From the NCBI GenBank assembly GCA_963835085.1, contig CAWIED010000001.1, positions 2,480,001-2,544,000 on the forward strand: 64,000 bases of DNA, read 5' to 3'. Positions 25,965-35,430 of the stretch are shown here, in pieces. How positions within the stretch are numbered: position 1 is the stretch's first letter; every line of letters starts with the position of its first letter. Made by a program: the position numbers and the translations under genes. The notes below the pieces were generated by a model. It worked only from the letters and a program-made list of their open reading frames with translations, searched no databases and was not told the DNA's origin. The DNA is from JBDIAG01 sp963835085 (GTDB taxonomy: Bacteria > Actinomycetota > Actinomycetes > Actinomycetales > CAWJMD01).

Positions 25965-27175
25965 GCCGGATCGGGAACGGGAACGGTGACCAGCACGGCG
26001 CTGCCGGTGCCGCTCACCGTCAGCGCAGGCTCGGCGGCCGGCACGAACACCGCCTCGCCCCGCCGGAGCGGCAGCGGCTCGGCAGCCGTCTGCACGCTGA
26101 GTTCGCCGCCGAGGCTGAGCAGCACCCGAGCACCGCTCTCGGCCAGGCTCACCGACTGCTCGCGCACTCGCACCCAGGCCAACGCGAACTCCTCGGCGCC
26201 CGGCAGGTAGCGGCGCACCAATCCGTCGTCGACGGGCTGCACGTAGGGCAGCGGCTGCGGCGTGAACTCCACCACCGACATGAGTTCGCCGACGTCGACG
26301 AACTTCGGGGTCAGCCCCGCCCGCAACACGTTGTCCGAGGTGGCCATCACCTCTACCGCGGTGCCGGTGAGGTAGGCGTGCACATTGCCGGCCGGCAGGT
26401 ACAGCGCCTCCCCCGGCTGCAGGGTGACGCGATTGAGCAGCAGCGACACCACCACCCCGGGATCGCCGGGATAGCTGCGGGCCAGCTGGACGATCGTGGC
26501 CTCGACCTCGGCGAACCGCCCGTTCGGGTCGGCAGCCAGGCGCGCGGCGCAGGCCCGGGTGACGGCCTCCACCAGCGCCGTGGCCTGTACCTCTTCTCCC
26601 AGCAGGAACGCGAACGCGGCACGTAGGCTGCCGGCCTCGTCGGCCGGGTCGAGCAGGCTCACCAACCGGTTGAAATCGGGATGCTCCACGTCGAGCGACC
26701 GGAGCAGGCTCAGGGTGTCTCGGACCGGCCGCAGCCCGCACAAAGCCTGGAACTCGGTGACGGCAACGACCATCTCGGGCTTGTGGAACGGGTCTTTGTA
26801 GCGTCGATTGCGCGCGTTCGCCGGCACCCCCGCCCGCTCCTCCTCCTGGAAGCCTTCGCGGGCCCGGTCGGCGGTGGGGTGCACCTGCAGCGACAGCGCC
26901 CGGTCAGCGGCCAGCACTTTGAGCAGGTAGGGCAGCCGGGGCCCGAAGTGCTCCTCGGTCGGCCGCCCGAGTGCCTCGATGGGGTGCTCGGCGATCCAGT
27001 CGTCGAGCGGTTCGACGCCGTCGGCGAGCACCAGAGCCGCCGGACTGTCGGGATGGGCTCCGAGCCACAGCTCGGCCAGAGGCGAACCGGTCGCCTCGAT
27101 GCCGAGCAGTTCGGGCAGCGCGGTGCGCGAGCCCCACTCGTAGTCGCGGATCACATGGTTGAGCCGAAAGATCAT
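25961..27175 (-). CDS. manA: Mannose-6-phosphate isomerase, class I
   Basis: Converts fructose 6-phosphate to mannose 6-phosphate, the entry to GDP-mannose. The 404-residue protein shows NHVIRDYEWGS at the N-terminus, SLQVHPTADRAREGF (metal-ligand region), HKPEMVVAVTEFQALCG, and LYLPAGNVHAYL near the active site, all typical of the type I zinc enzyme. Its ATG overlaps the stop of the upstream GMD-like gene. It is the last gene of the minus-strand glycan operon, supplying precursor for gmd. In relatives manA usually sits near the manB/SIS block, so it is displaced here. Confidence 0.92.
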   Translation of the reverse strand: MIFRLNHVIRDYEWGSRTALPELLGIEATGSPLAELWLGAHPDSPAALVLADGVEPLDDWIAEHPIEALGRPTEEHFGPRLPYLLKVLAADRALSLQVHPTADRAREGFQEEERAGVPANARNRRYKDPFHKPEMVVAVTEFQALCGLRPVRDTLSLLRSLDVEHPDFNRLVSLLDPADEAGSLRAAFAFLLGEEVQATALVEAVTRACAARLAADPNGRFAEVEATIVQLARSYPGDPGVVVSLLLNRVTLQPGEALYLPAGNVHAYLTGTAVEVMATSDNVLRAGLTPKFVDVGELMSVVEFTPQPLPYVQPVDDGLVRRYLPGAEEFALAWVRVREQSVSLAESGARVLLSLGGELSVQTAAEPLPLRRGEAVFVPAAEPALTVSGTGSAVLVTVPVPDPA

Positions 27176-28134
27176 TGCCTCCTGAGAGCTGCGAGGTCAG
27201 CCTCCAGCATGAGGTGGACGACCTCCGGGAACACGATGGTGGGCCGCCAGCCGAGCACGTCGGCGGCCTTGGCGGGATTGCCGACCTGCAGGGCGGCGTC
27301 GGTGGGCCGCTGGAAGGCCGCATCCGAGGAGACATACCGCTCGTAGTCGGTCAGGCCCGCATACGTGAAGGCTGCCTCGACGAACTCGGCGATGCTGTGC
27401 GCCTGACCGGTGGCGATGACGTACTCGCCGGGCTCGTCGGCAGCACCCGCCCGGATCATGGCGTCGACGTACTCCGGTGCCCAGCCCCAGTCACGCCGCA
27501 CGTCGAGCGCGCCCAGCACGAGCCGGTCGGCCCGACCAGCCGCGATCGCCGCCACCGTAGAGGTGATCTTGCGGGTGACGAAGGTGGCCGGACGGCGCAC
27601 CGACTCGTGCCCGTACAGCACCACCGCCGAGGCGTGCAGGCCACGCCGCCGGTACACCGCCACGAGGTGGTGGGCATACGCCTTCGCGGCGCCGTACGGG
27701 TTCACCGGGTCGATCGGGGTCGACTCGTCCTGGGGGGCGTGCGCGGCCGCACCGAAGATCTCGGCGCTCGACGCCTGGACGAACCGCACATCGCGCCCGG
27801 CACGGCGCAACTCGTCGGCTGCCTCCAGCAGCCCGGCCACCGCGAGTCCGTTGATCTGCGCGGTCTCCAGGGGTTGCTCCCAGCTGCGAGCCACCGACGA
27901 GACCGCCGCGAGGTTGTAGATCTCGTCGGGGGCCACGTCGTGCACCAGGCGCGCCACCGCTGCCGTGTCGGTGAGGTCGAGGGCGTGCAGGGTGACGCCT
28001 TCCAGCCACGGTTGGCCGGCGCCGCCCGCCCGGTCTACCCCGTGCACGGCGACACCCCGGCCGCGCAGCAGTTCGCTGAGGTAGCCCCCGTCCTGGCCCG
28101 AGATGCCGGTGATCAGGGCCGTACGCCCGCTCAC
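27172..28134 (-). CDS. GMD-like NAD(P)-dependent nucleotide-sugar dehydratase/reductase
   Basis: A 320-residue short-chain dehydrogenase/reductase of the extended type. Cofactor loop GISGQDG near residue 10, SSAEIFG and YGAAKAYAHHL giving the Ser-Tyr-Lys set, and a GMD-family YNLAAVSSVARSWE segment. It is paralogous to the gmd just upstream, with which it overlaps (GTGA). One may be the 4,6-dehydratase and this one a GDP-4-keto-6-deoxymannose reductase (Rmd-type) or a second dehydratase; sequence by eye does not decide. GTG 28134 is preferred to earlier starts because of the coupling. Confidence 0.75.
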   Translation of the reverse strand: MSGRTALITGISGQDGGYLSELLRGRGVAVHGVDRAGGAGQPWLEGVTLHALDLTDTAAVARLVHDVAPDEIYNLAAVSSVARSWEQPLETAQINGLAVAGLLEAADELRRAGRDVRFVQASSAEIFGAAAHAPQDESTPIDPVNPYGAAKAYAHHLVAVYRRRGLHASAVVLYGHESVRRPATFVTRKITSTVAAIAAGRADRLVLGALDVRRDWGWAPEYVDAMIRAGAADEPGEYVIATGQAHSIAEFVEAAFTYAGLTDYERYVSSDAAFQRPTDAALQVGNPAKAADVLGWRPTIVFPEVVHLMLEADLAALRRQ

Positions 28135-29114
28135 TTGGCGAGCGCGGCCTGCTCGGCAAGGTCGTTGTCGACCATCATCTGCACGAGCTCGGTGAAGGAG
28201 ACCTTGGGCTCCCAGCCCAGCTTCTGCCGCGCCTTGCTGGAGTCTCCGATGAGCAGGTCTACCTCCGCGGGCCGCATGAAGCGGGGGTCGACGAACACCT
28301 TGTCGGCCCAGTCGTCGATGCCGACGTGCGTGAACGCCACGTCGAGCAACTCGCGGATGGAATGGGTCTCGCCGGTGGAGACCACGTAGTCGTCTGCCTC
28401 GTCCTGCTGCAGCATGCGCCACATGGCGTCGACGTAGTCGCCCGCGAAGCCCCAGTCGCGCTTGGCGTCGAGGTTGCCCAGGGCGATCTGGTCTTGCAGC
28501 CCGAGCTTGATGCGGGCCACAGCCTGGGAGACCTTGCGGGTGACGAACTCCGGGCCGCGGCGCGGCGACTCGTGGTTGAAAAGGATGCCCGAGGAGGCGT
28601 GCATGCCGTACGACTCGCGGTAGTTGATCGTCATGTAGTGCCCGTACACCTTGGCGACGCCGTACGGCGAGCGCGGCCAGAGCAGGGTGCCCTCGCTCTG
28701 CGGCACCTGCTGTACCTTGCCGAACATCTCCGAGCTCGACGCCTGGTAGAAGCGCACCTTCGACGGATCGTCGCCTGCGTAGAGCCGGATGGCCTCCAGC
28801 AGATTCAGCACCCCCATGCCGGTGACGTCGGAGGTGACGTGTGCGTTCTCCCACGAGTAAGCCACGAACGAGATGGCGCCGAGATTGTAGACCTCGTCCG
28901 GCGTGGAGTTGTTGAGGGCGCGCAGCAGGCTCGACATGTCCACGAGGTCGCCGGTGAGCAGCTTGACGTCGGGCACCGTGGCTGCGACCAACTCGGCCTT
29001 CGGGTTGTTCTGCCCCCGGATCAGGCCGAAGACCTCGTAGCCCTTCGACAACAGCAGCTCTGAGAGGTAGAGCCCGTCTTGCCCCGTGATCCCCGTGATC
29101 AGCGCGCGCTTCAT
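28131..29114 (-). CDS. gmd: GDP-mannose 4,6-dehydratase
   Basis: Makes GDP-4-keto-6-deoxy-D-mannose from GDP-mannose. The 327-residue protein has GITGQDG at 8-14, YNLGAISFVAYSWENAHVT, SSSEMFGKVQ with the catalytic Ser and Glu, RSPYGVAKVYGHYMTINYRESYG with the Tyr-Lys pair, and the family FNHESPRRGPEFVTRK block. ATG 29114 is chosen over GTG 29120 because GAAGG lies six bases before it. It leads, with its paralogue and manA, the nucleotide-sugar end of the operon; products could be GDP-D-rhamnose, GDP-fucose or GDP-6-deoxytalose. Confidence 0.88.
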   Translation of the reverse strand: MKRALITGITGQDGLYLSELLLSKGYEVFGLIRGQNNPKAELVAATVPDVKLLTGDLVDMSSLLRALNNSTPDEVYNLGAISFVAYSWENAHVTSDVTGMGVLNLLEAIRLYAGDDPSKVRFYQASSSEMFGKVQQVPQSEGTLLWPRSPYGVAKVYGHYMTINYRESYGMHASSGILFNHESPRRGPEFVTRKVSQAVARIKLGLQDQIALGNLDAKRDWGFAGDYVDAMWRMLQQDEADDYVVSTGETHSIRELLDVAFTHVGIDDWADKVFVDPRFMRPAEVDLLIGDSSKARQKLGWEPKVSFTELVQMMVDNDLAEQAALAK

Positions 29115-29177
29115 GTTCACCCTTCGCTCGGCAGCATCGCGAGCAAGCCTAACCGCTCGGCTCCCCGCGACAGTGCA

Positions 29178-30368
29178 CTAACTCCGCACTCTGGACCGAA
29201 TGCCGAGAACACCCAGACTTGATTCATCGCCCAGGACAGTGAACGTCCTGGCTCGCGGGAGCCGGTGGATCTCGGCGCCGCCCCAGGTGGCCACGGCGGC
29301 GACCAACTCGTACTCCCCCGCCCCGAGGTACATGTCGTCGAGATCGAAGTCGACGATGGTGGGCCCGGCCAGGTCGGGCAACCTGCGGTCGAGCAGTTTG
29401 GTGTTGGTACCCCACAGCGCCTGCCCGCCCAGAGCGTCGACCCCGACGCCCACCATCCAGTCGTGCAACGGCCGGGTGGGCGTGATGTGCACTCGCACGC
29501 GCACCGACTGCCCCGAGCGCAGCGACCTGAGCGGGGCGCCGTCGGTGTCGAGCAGCTCGACCTTGTCGACCCGGGCGTCGGGCACCTCGTCGTCGCGTTC
29601 GCGCTCACGTTCCTGGCTCGCCTGCCACATCTCCTCGAAGTCGCCGCGCAGCCGGCTCGCAGCCGGGCGCGGCTCACCGTCGAAGATCAGCTCGCCGGCC
29701 TCGAGCACCAGGGCGCGGTCGCAGATCTCGATCATCTGGTCGAGGGCGTGTGTCACGAGCACGATCGTGCGGCCCTCGAGCTGGAAGGTTCGGATCTTGT
29801 CGAGGCACTTGCGCTGGAAGGGCTCATCGCCCACCGCCAGCACCTCGTCGACGAGCAGGATGTCGGGGTCGACGTGCACCGCCACGGCGAACGCCAGCCG
29901 CACGTACATACCCGAGGAGTAGAACTTCACCTGGGTGTCGATGAACCTCTCGATCTCGGAGAACTCCACGATGGCGTCGTAGTGCTTGTCCACCTGGGCA
30001 CGGCTCAGCCCGAGGATCGAGCCGTTGAGGTACACGTTCTCGCTTCCCGTCAGGTCGGGGTGGAAGCCGGCCCCCAACTCGAGCAGCGCCGCCAGCCGGC
30101 CGCGTCTGCTGACCGCCCCCGACGAAGGTCGCAGGATGCCGCCGATGACCTTGAGCAGCGTGGACTTGCCGGAGCCGTTGGGCCCGATGAGCCCCACGGT
30201 GGTACCCGCCTCGATCTCGGCCGAGACGCCCTTGAGCGCGGTGAACTGCTCCCGGTGCTGACGCGAGCGGGAGGCGTTGACGATCTGTTCCTTGAGCGAC
30301 TTGTCCTTGCGGATGACGAAGTTCTTGGTGACGTTGTCGACCTTGACGACAACCGGATCGCCGCTCAT
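29178..30368 (-). CDS. Polysaccharide ABC exporter, ATP-binding subunit (Wzt/TagH type)
   Basis: A 396-residue ATPase. Walker A GPNGSGKST at 62-70, signature YSSGMYVRLAFAVA, Walker B ILLVDEVLAVGD, and the H-loop in VLVTHALDQM. Residues from ~250 form a C-terminal Wzt-type beta domain (VDKVELLDTDG... LGGQALWGTNTKLL ... YLGAGEYELVAAVATWG), which in O-antigen Wzt recognises the finished or capped glycan. It lies one base downstream of the permease gene. With the FkbM methyltransferase upstream, cap recognition by the C-terminal domain is a reasonable hypothesis. Confidence 0.88.
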   Translation of the reverse strand: MSGDPVVVKVDNVTKNFVIRKDKSLKEQIVNASRSRQHREQFTALKGVSAEIEAGTTVGLIGPNGSGKSTLLKVIGGILRPSSGAVSRRGRLAALLELGAGFHPDLTGSENVYLNGSILGLSRAQVDKHYDAIVEFSEIERFIDTQVKFYSSGMYVRLAFAVAVHVDPDILLVDEVLAVGDEPFQRKCLDKIRTFQLEGRTIVLVTHALDQMIEICDRALVLEAGELIFDGEPRPAASRLRGDFEEMWQASQERERERDDEVPDARVDKVELLDTDGAPLRSLRSGQSVRVRVHITPTRPLHDWMVGVGVDALGGQALWGTNTKLLDRRLPDLAGPTIVDFDLDDMYLGAGEYELVAAVATWGGAEIHRLPRARTFTVLGDESSLGVLGIRSRVRS

Positions 30369-30369
30369 C

Positions 30370-31293
30370 TCACAGCTCCTGGGCGAAGCTGCCGGACATC
30401 CGCTGGAACAGACGCTGGCCCAGCCACACCAGCACCAACCCGATCCCCAGCATGATGAAGAGCCGGAGCTCCAGGTGCGGCGGCGGTACCGAGTTGGTGC
30501 CGCCGACCCAGAAGGTGCGCTGAAAGCCCAACACCGCCAGGGCCACAGGGTTCGCCAGGTAGATGTCCTGCACGATCGGATACTTCGCCAACGTGTGCGA
30601 GACCTGCTCCCAGGAGTAGGCCACCGGGCAGGCCCAGAAGCCCACCATGAGCACGATCTCCACGAGGTACTGCACGTCGCGTAGATATACGTTGACCGCC
30701 GACAGCATCAGCCCCAGCCCGGTGGCCCAGGCCAGCACCACCAGGATCGACAGCGGTGCATAGAGCCATCGCGTGCCGGTGGGAAAGGCCCCGGTCAGGA
30801 TCGTGGCCACGATCAGGATCATGAGCTGGATGCCGAAGTTCACCAGCGCCGAGCCCACCGTGGAGAGCGGGAAGACCTCCAGCGGCAGGTTCACCTTCTT
30901 CACCAGAGCTGAGTTGGCCAAAATCGAGGCTGTGGACGACGACAGGACCTCCACCAGCAGCTGCCACAGGGTCAGGCCGCAGAACAGGTGGATCGCGAAA
31001 TCGGGGATGGCACGCTGGGCGCCCAGGAACTTGCCGACCGCCACGTAGTACACCAGCAGAAGGGCCAGCGGACGCAGCAGCGACCACAGAAAGCCCAGCG
31101 AGCTGTCTTTGTAGCGGATCTTGAGCTCGCGGCGAACCAGCAGGTCCATCAGCTCGCGGTAGCCCCACAGCCTGGACAGTTCCGCACGCAGCCCCGGGCC
31201 TTGGGCGCTGCTGATCTCGGCCAGCGGCAGGCTCGACAGCGTCGTCATCCGGCGGGTGCGCTCGCGGGCTGTCGGACTCACCTCGGCCGTCAC
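30370..31293 (-). CDS. Polysaccharide ABC exporter, permease (Wzm/TagG type)
   Basis: A 307-residue ABC-2 type membrane protein with six predicted helices from about residue 68 to 300. The conserved cytoplasmic segment RRELKIRYKDSSLGFLWSLL before helix 1, and VYLRDVQYLVEIVLMVGFWACPVAYSWE in the second half, are typical of O-antigen/teichoic-acid exporters. GTG 31293 overlaps the stop of the upstream glycosyltransferase gene. It pairs with the Wzt-like ATPase to move a lipid-linked glycan across the membrane. Confidence 0.88.
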   Translation of the reverse strand: MTAEVSPTARERTRRMTTLSSLPLAEISSAQGPGLRAELSRLWGYRELMDLLVRRELKIRYKDSSLGFLWSLLRPLALLLVYYVAVGKFLGAQRAIPDFAIHLFCGLTLWQLLVEVLSSSTASILANSALVKKVNLPLEVFPLSTVGSALVNFGIQLMILIVATILTGAFPTGTRWLYAPLSILVVLAWATGLGLMLSAVNVYLRDVQYLVEIVLMVGFWACPVAYSWEQVSHTLAKYPIVQDIYLANPVALAVLGFQRTFWVGGTNSVPPPHLELRLFIMLGIGLVLVWLGQRLFQRMSGSFAQEL

Positions 31294-32837
31294 GGACGAG
31301 CCTCGCCCAGGAGCACCGACCAGACCTCGGCGGCGTAGTCGTCCCAGCCGCGCGGCGCCCGATTGCGTGCCTCGTCCCGCAGTCGCTGCAGGGTCTCGGG
31401 CTCGGTGAGCACGCGACGCAGGCCCGCCTCCACGTCGGCGTCGTCGCGGGGGTCGACGACGAGTGCGCCACCGCCTGCGGCAATCTCGGCCATCGAGCCG
31501 AAGTTGGACGTGATGGCGGGGGTGCCGCTAGCAAGGGATTCAGCCACCGGGAGACCGTAACCCTCATTGAGCGACGGAAACACCGTCACCGTGGCGAGTC
31601 GATAGGCGGCCCAGAGTTCGTCGTCGGGCACCGCGGCGAACGAGTTCACCGCTCGCCCCTGGGCTATCAGGGAGTTCACGCGATCTTGGAACGCCTGGCT
31701 GTTCCAGGAGTTCCCGCCGATGAACGTCAACGTGAAGTGCAGCCCGTCGCGCCAGAGCCGTTCGGCCGCGTGCAGCACGCTCAGGTGGTTCTTGCGGGGC
31801 TCGTGGCTGCCTACCACCAGCACGGCCGGCCACCTGCCTACCAGCAACAGACGACGCATGTTGTCCATGGCCGCTTGGCTCGGCTCGCGAACCTCGGCGC
31901 CCAGCAGCACATCGACGACCTTCGGCCCCGGCACGCCGAGACCGGCCAGCATGCTCGCCCAGCCGCGGTACTCCTCGCCCGCCGCGTGCGAGATGGTGGC
32001 GATGACGTCGAGCTCGCGGGCCGAGGCCAGCCACCCGGCGAACTCGCTCTCCATGCCCTCTACCACCGTCTCGCCCGTGGTCAGGGGCACACAGTCGTAG
32101 CCGATCGCGGCTACCCGGCAGCCGCTGTACCGGGCCATCGCGAGGATCCGCTGCGAGCGGTGATACTGCGCGGCCAGCTCCGGCACCAGATGCACTCCCT
32201 GCCAGGGCACCACCACCACGTACCGCCGCGGCTCGGGCGTGCTCGGCGCACCGAACAAGGCCGTCGCCTGCTCGCCGCCGGTCAGCTGCCGGATCGCCCG
32301 GAACCCTTGCGACCACCCGACGAGCCGAATGTCATGCACATCGGCCCAGCGCCGCACCGTCTCGCGCACCACCCGCTGGATGCCGGTGGCCAGGTCGGTG
32401 TGCGCAGTGTGCTGCACGTCGACGGTCACCACACCCTGCGCCACCACCACCTGTGAGGCGGGTGACCCGTTGGCCAGCTCAGCGGCCACGTGGGCTGCGA
32501 ACTGAGCGGGCAACGACGCGGTGCCGTCGAGCCGGATGTGCCGGTACAGCTGCTGCACCTGCCGCTCGTAGGGCAGCTCGGCCTGCATGACCGCGAGCGC
32601 GAGCCAGCACTCGGCAAGCGTCGCTGTTTCGAGACGTTGCAGCAGGGCGGCCAGTTCACGGCCCTGGCCCACCGGGGTACCCGGCGACAGCGTCCCCAGC
32701 GCGACGCGGGCCCGCTCGGCCAGGATCCGCTTGGCGCGCGGGGTGGCTCCCACCACCCGCTCGGCGAGCTCGCGAGAGCCCGATGCTGACGCCTGTGCCA
32801 GGCGATCCGGCACCAGCCGGCGCAGTGCCCCGCTCAC
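31290..32837 (-). CDS. GT4-family glycosyltransferase with long N-terminal region (paralogue A)
   Basis: A 515-residue protein. The C-terminal ~300 residues are a GT4 donor domain: GSHEPRKNHLSVLHAAERL, FPSLNEGYGLPVAESLASGTPAI and SMAEIAAGGGALVVDP. The first ~180 residues are helical and family-specific. It is clearly paralogous to the next gene upstream, so tandem duplication is likely. GTG 32837 overlaps that gene's stop (GTGA); the product reads on to the permease gene with a further overlap. Probably a chain-building transferase of the exported glycan. Confidence 0.8.
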   Translation of the reverse strand: MSGALRRLVPDRLAQASASGSRELAERVVGATPRAKRILAERARVALGTLSPGTPVGQGRELAALLQRLETATLAECWLALAVMQAELPYERQVQQLYRHIRLDGTASLPAQFAAHVAAELANGSPASQVVVAQGVVTVDVQHTAHTDLATGIQRVVRETVRRWADVHDIRLVGWSQGFRAIRQLTGGEQATALFGAPSTPEPRRYVVVVPWQGVHLVPELAAQYHRSQRILAMARYSGCRVAAIGYDCVPLTTGETVVEGMESEFAGWLASARELDVIATISHAAGEEYRGWASMLAGLGVPGPKVVDVLLGAEVREPSQAAMDNMRRLLLVGRWPAVLVVGSHEPRKNHLSVLHAAERLWRDGLHFTLTFIGGNSWNSQAFQDRVNSLIAQGRAVNSFAAVPDDELWAAYRLATVTVFPSLNEGYGLPVAESLASGTPAITSNFGSMAEIAAGGGALVVDPRDDADVEAGLRRVLTEPETLQRLRDEARNRAPRGWDDYAAEVWSVLLGEARP

Positions 32838-34312
32838 GACCCCTCCCCGCCAAGGTCGGCCCACAGCTCGTCGGCGTACTGCTGCCAGCCGCGCACCGGC
32901 CGAGCCAGCGCCTCGGCACGCAACGTGGCCACCAGGTTGTCATCGGTGAGCAACCGCCGCATGGTGCTCACCAGGGCATCGTCGTCCCGCGGGTCGATCT
33001 CCAGCGTGCCGCCGCCGGCGGCGATCTCGGCCATCGATCCGTAGTTGCTTGTGATGACCGGAACCCCCAGGGCAAGCGATTCGGCGACGGGCAGGCCGTA
33101 GCCCTCGTGCAGCGATGTGAATACGGTGAAGCGCGAGGCCCGCAGGCTCTGCCACAGCTCGTCGTCGGCGACCGAGCGATCCGCACGCACCTGGCGGCCC
33201 GCCGCGAGCAGCTCCTCGAGCCGCTCGGCGAAGCCGTCGCCGGAGTCCCAGCCCGAGCCGCCGATCAGCCGCAGTGAGAACTGCAGGCCCTCGCGCCAGA
33301 GGGTTTCGGCCGCATACAGCACCGACAGGTGATTCTTGCGGGGTTCATGGCTGCCGATACAGGTAATGCTCGGCGGCTGCGACGCCTGGGTCTGGGTGCT
33401 GCGGGCCGAGGCGGGAACGTCGACCGGCAGCAGCACGGCCCCGACTTGCGGCCCGGTCAACCCTTGCGACGAGAGCGCGGAGACGAATCCGCGGAACTCC
33501 GCGGCCGAAGTCTCGGAGATGCACGAGACCCGATCGGCGTATTTGAGCAGTGCGAGGAAATGCACGAAGCTTCTGGGGTCGGCATAGGGCAGCATGTCGG
33601 CCGACAGCACAGGAATGCAGTCGTAGCCGATGCACACCAACCTGTTGTTGCTGTGCAGGGCCAGGCCGGCCAGGACGGCGCACTCTTCCCGCGAGGGCAC
33701 CTCCGGCACCAGCACCGTGGTTCCCCAGGGCACCACCACGTCGATCGAGGGCGCCGACGCGTGCGGTCGCTTGCGCTGCCACTCCAGCAGCCGAGACGAC
33801 TCCAGCGGGGTCAGCTCGCGCAGTGACGACGTCTGGCCCGCCCAGCCCGCACAGCGGATCGGCCGGCCGTCGCGCACCCAGAGCGGCAGCATCGAGCGCA
33901 GCACGCGCTGGATTCCCGTGTTGAGCTCGTGTTGCACGACGTGGCCCACCACCACGACCCACTCGTGTTCGACGAGCGTGAGGCGGGCATCGGGGTTGCC
34001 CCGTTCGCGCATGAGTGCCAGGCCGTGCCGCAGGACGACATCGGCGCGCAGGCCGGGGGTGCACAGGTCGAGGTCGCGGCGCAGCCGTTGAACCGTCGCG
34101 TCGTCGGGCAGGACGGTGGAGACCGCCACGAGCACGAGCCACACCGTGGAATTGGTGGGCGTCTCGTCCAACAGGTCGGTGAGCAGCGTGCCGATCGCCC
34201 CGGCATCGGTAGGCGGTTGCAGGTCGGCGGCGCGTTCGGGGTGCAACGCTCGTGCCGCTGTCGCCAACCGTTCGCCCAACGCGAGCTGGGCTTGGGCTGC
34301 GCCCACGCTCAC
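32834..34312 (-). CDS. GT4-family glycosyltransferase with long N-terminal region (paralogue B)
   Basis: A 492-residue protein with the same layout as the next gene: a helical N-terminal region (~1-150), then a GT4 part with HVVQHELNTGIQRVLRSML, GSHEPRKNHLSVLYAAETL, SLHEGYGLPVAESLALGVPVI and SMAEIAAGGGTLEIDP. GTG 34312 overlaps the FkbM gene stop. The INTGIQRV-type segment recurs in transferases of rhamnose- or mannose-containing surface glycans. Specificity unknown. Confidence 0.8.
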   Translation of the reverse strand: MSVGAAQAQLALGERLATAARALHPERAADLQPPTDAGAIGTLLTDLLDETPTNSTVWLVLVAVSTVLPDDATVQRLRRDLDLCTPGLRADVVLRHGLALMRERGNPDARLTLVEHEWVVVVGHVVQHELNTGIQRVLRSMLPLWVRDGRPIRCAGWAGQTSSLRELTPLESSRLLEWQRKRPHASAPSIDVVVPWGTTVLVPEVPSREECAVLAGLALHSNNRLVCIGYDCIPVLSADMLPYADPRSFVHFLALLKYADRVSCISETSAAEFRGFVSALSSQGLTGPQVGAVLLPVDVPASARSTQTQASQPPSITCIGSHEPRKNHLSVLYAAETLWREGLQFSLRLIGGSGWDSGDGFAERLEELLAAGRQVRADRSVADDELWQSLRASRFTVFTSLHEGYGLPVAESLALGVPVITSNYGSMAEIAAGGGTLEIDPRDDDALVSTMRRLLTDDNLVATLRAEALARPVRGWQQYADELWADLGGEGS

Positions 34313-35274
34313 GGCCGACCGGGGGCGTACCGGCGGACCGCGCGCAAGGGAGCCGTCACCCGCCAGGACACCGTGCGCTGGATCGCCGCGAGTTCGCGGG
34401 CGGCGTGGCTGTCGGGATTCTCGACGTTCACCAGCGAACCCGCCCCCACGAGCTGGCTCCAGTGCCGCACGACCTCGCCGCGCCAATACAGCACCTGCTG
34501 GGTCACCTCGTCGATCTCCGCGCGCGCCCGGGCCAGCTGGCCCTGCAGGTCGGCTATGTCGGCGACCCGCTCGACCAGTTCACGCCGGGCCCAGTTGTCG
34601 AGGATCGACGCCGGGTACGAGAGCTTGTCGGCGAACTCTTCGGCGTGCTCGTCGGCAACGTAGAAGCGGGAGAGACCGTCAAAGAGGCAGAACTGGTAAC
34701 CGGCCTCGAGCACCATCGGCTCCCAAGCGGCCTGCGAGCTCGTCGTGGAGGTGGGCAGGGTCGATTCGACCACGAGAATCCACGGCCGGAACCGGCGCAG
34801 GTCGACCGACCTGAGCACCGACCCCTCCAGGCCTTCCACATCGATGACGCAGAACTGGACCTCTTCTCCGGCGAGGTGCTCCTCGACGATCTGCTGCAGC
34901 GGCACCTTGGGCACGTCGATCTCCTCGACCGCGCGCCCGCCCCGCTCGTGCCCGCCCGCGATCGAGTCATCGAGGGTTGACAGGCCCGTGCCGGAGAACA
35001 CGTGCAGTTGGATCGTGCCCGGCTCGCCCTCGGCGACCGCGGCCTCCACCTGGGTGTCGCGCGGACGCTGCTCGCGCTGGCGGCGGGCGTACTCGGGCAC
35101 CGGCTCTACCGTGACACCCGACCAGCCGTGGTCGTAGAAGAGCTTGCTGATCGAATCGTCGGTGGGGTCATTGGCGCCCACTTCGAGGTAGCGGCCCGTC
35201 TTCAGATGGCCGAGAGCCCGCCACAGTACGACGTCCTCTCCGTTCTGAGCGAACGACACAGTGATCTCAGGCAC
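34309..35274 (-). CDS. FkbM-family SAM-dependent methyltransferase
   Basis: A 321-residue protein. Residues ~1-230 form the FkbM methyltransferase: VSFAQNGEDVVLWRAL at the start, GRYLEVGANDPTDDSISKLF (SAM loop), VEPVPEY, and CVIDVEGLEGSVLRSVDL. A coiled-coil-like helix (ADLQGQLARARAEIDEV) and a basic tail follow. GTG 35274 is used because a TAGCAT -10 box ends eight bases upstream; the long upstream extension is not coding-like. It is the first gene of the eight-gene glycan operon, so it may O-methylate the glycan, possibly as a chain-ending cap. Confidence 0.83.
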   Translation of the reverse strand: MPEITVSFAQNGEDVVLWRALGHLKTGRYLEVGANDPTDDSISKLFYDHGWSGVTVEPVPEYARRQREQRPRDTQVEAAVAEGEPGTIQLHVFSGTGLSTLDDSIAGGHERGGRAVEEIDVPKVPLQQIVEEHLAGEEVQFCVIDVEGLEGSVLRSVDLRRFRPWILVVESTLPTSTTSSQAAWEPMVLEAGYQFCLFDGLSRFYVADEHAEEFADKLSYPASILDNWARRELVERVADIADLQGQLARARAEIDEVTQQVLYWRGEVVRHWSQLVGAGSLVNVENPDSHAARELAAIQRTVSWRVTAPLRAVRRYAPGRP

Positions 35275-35282
35275 GATCGTGG

Positions 35283-35288
35283 ATGCTA
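35283..35288 (-). promoter_or_regulatory. -10 box, probable leaderless promoter of the glycan operon
   Basis: TAGCAT on the minus strand, eight bases before GTG 35274. It lies in the 156-base divergent gap shared with the GT4 gene at 35431. Confidence 0.45.
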
Positions 35289-35430
35289 GCACGCGGCGGT
35301 CGAGCAGAAGGTGTAACGACCTCGATAGAGTCACCACTGACGTGCCGTGTATTGACGTGCCGAAATCGGGTGCGCAATCGGGTAGCAGGAAGCGCGCTGA
35401 ATCAGATGCAGGGCAATCGACGGAGGACAC

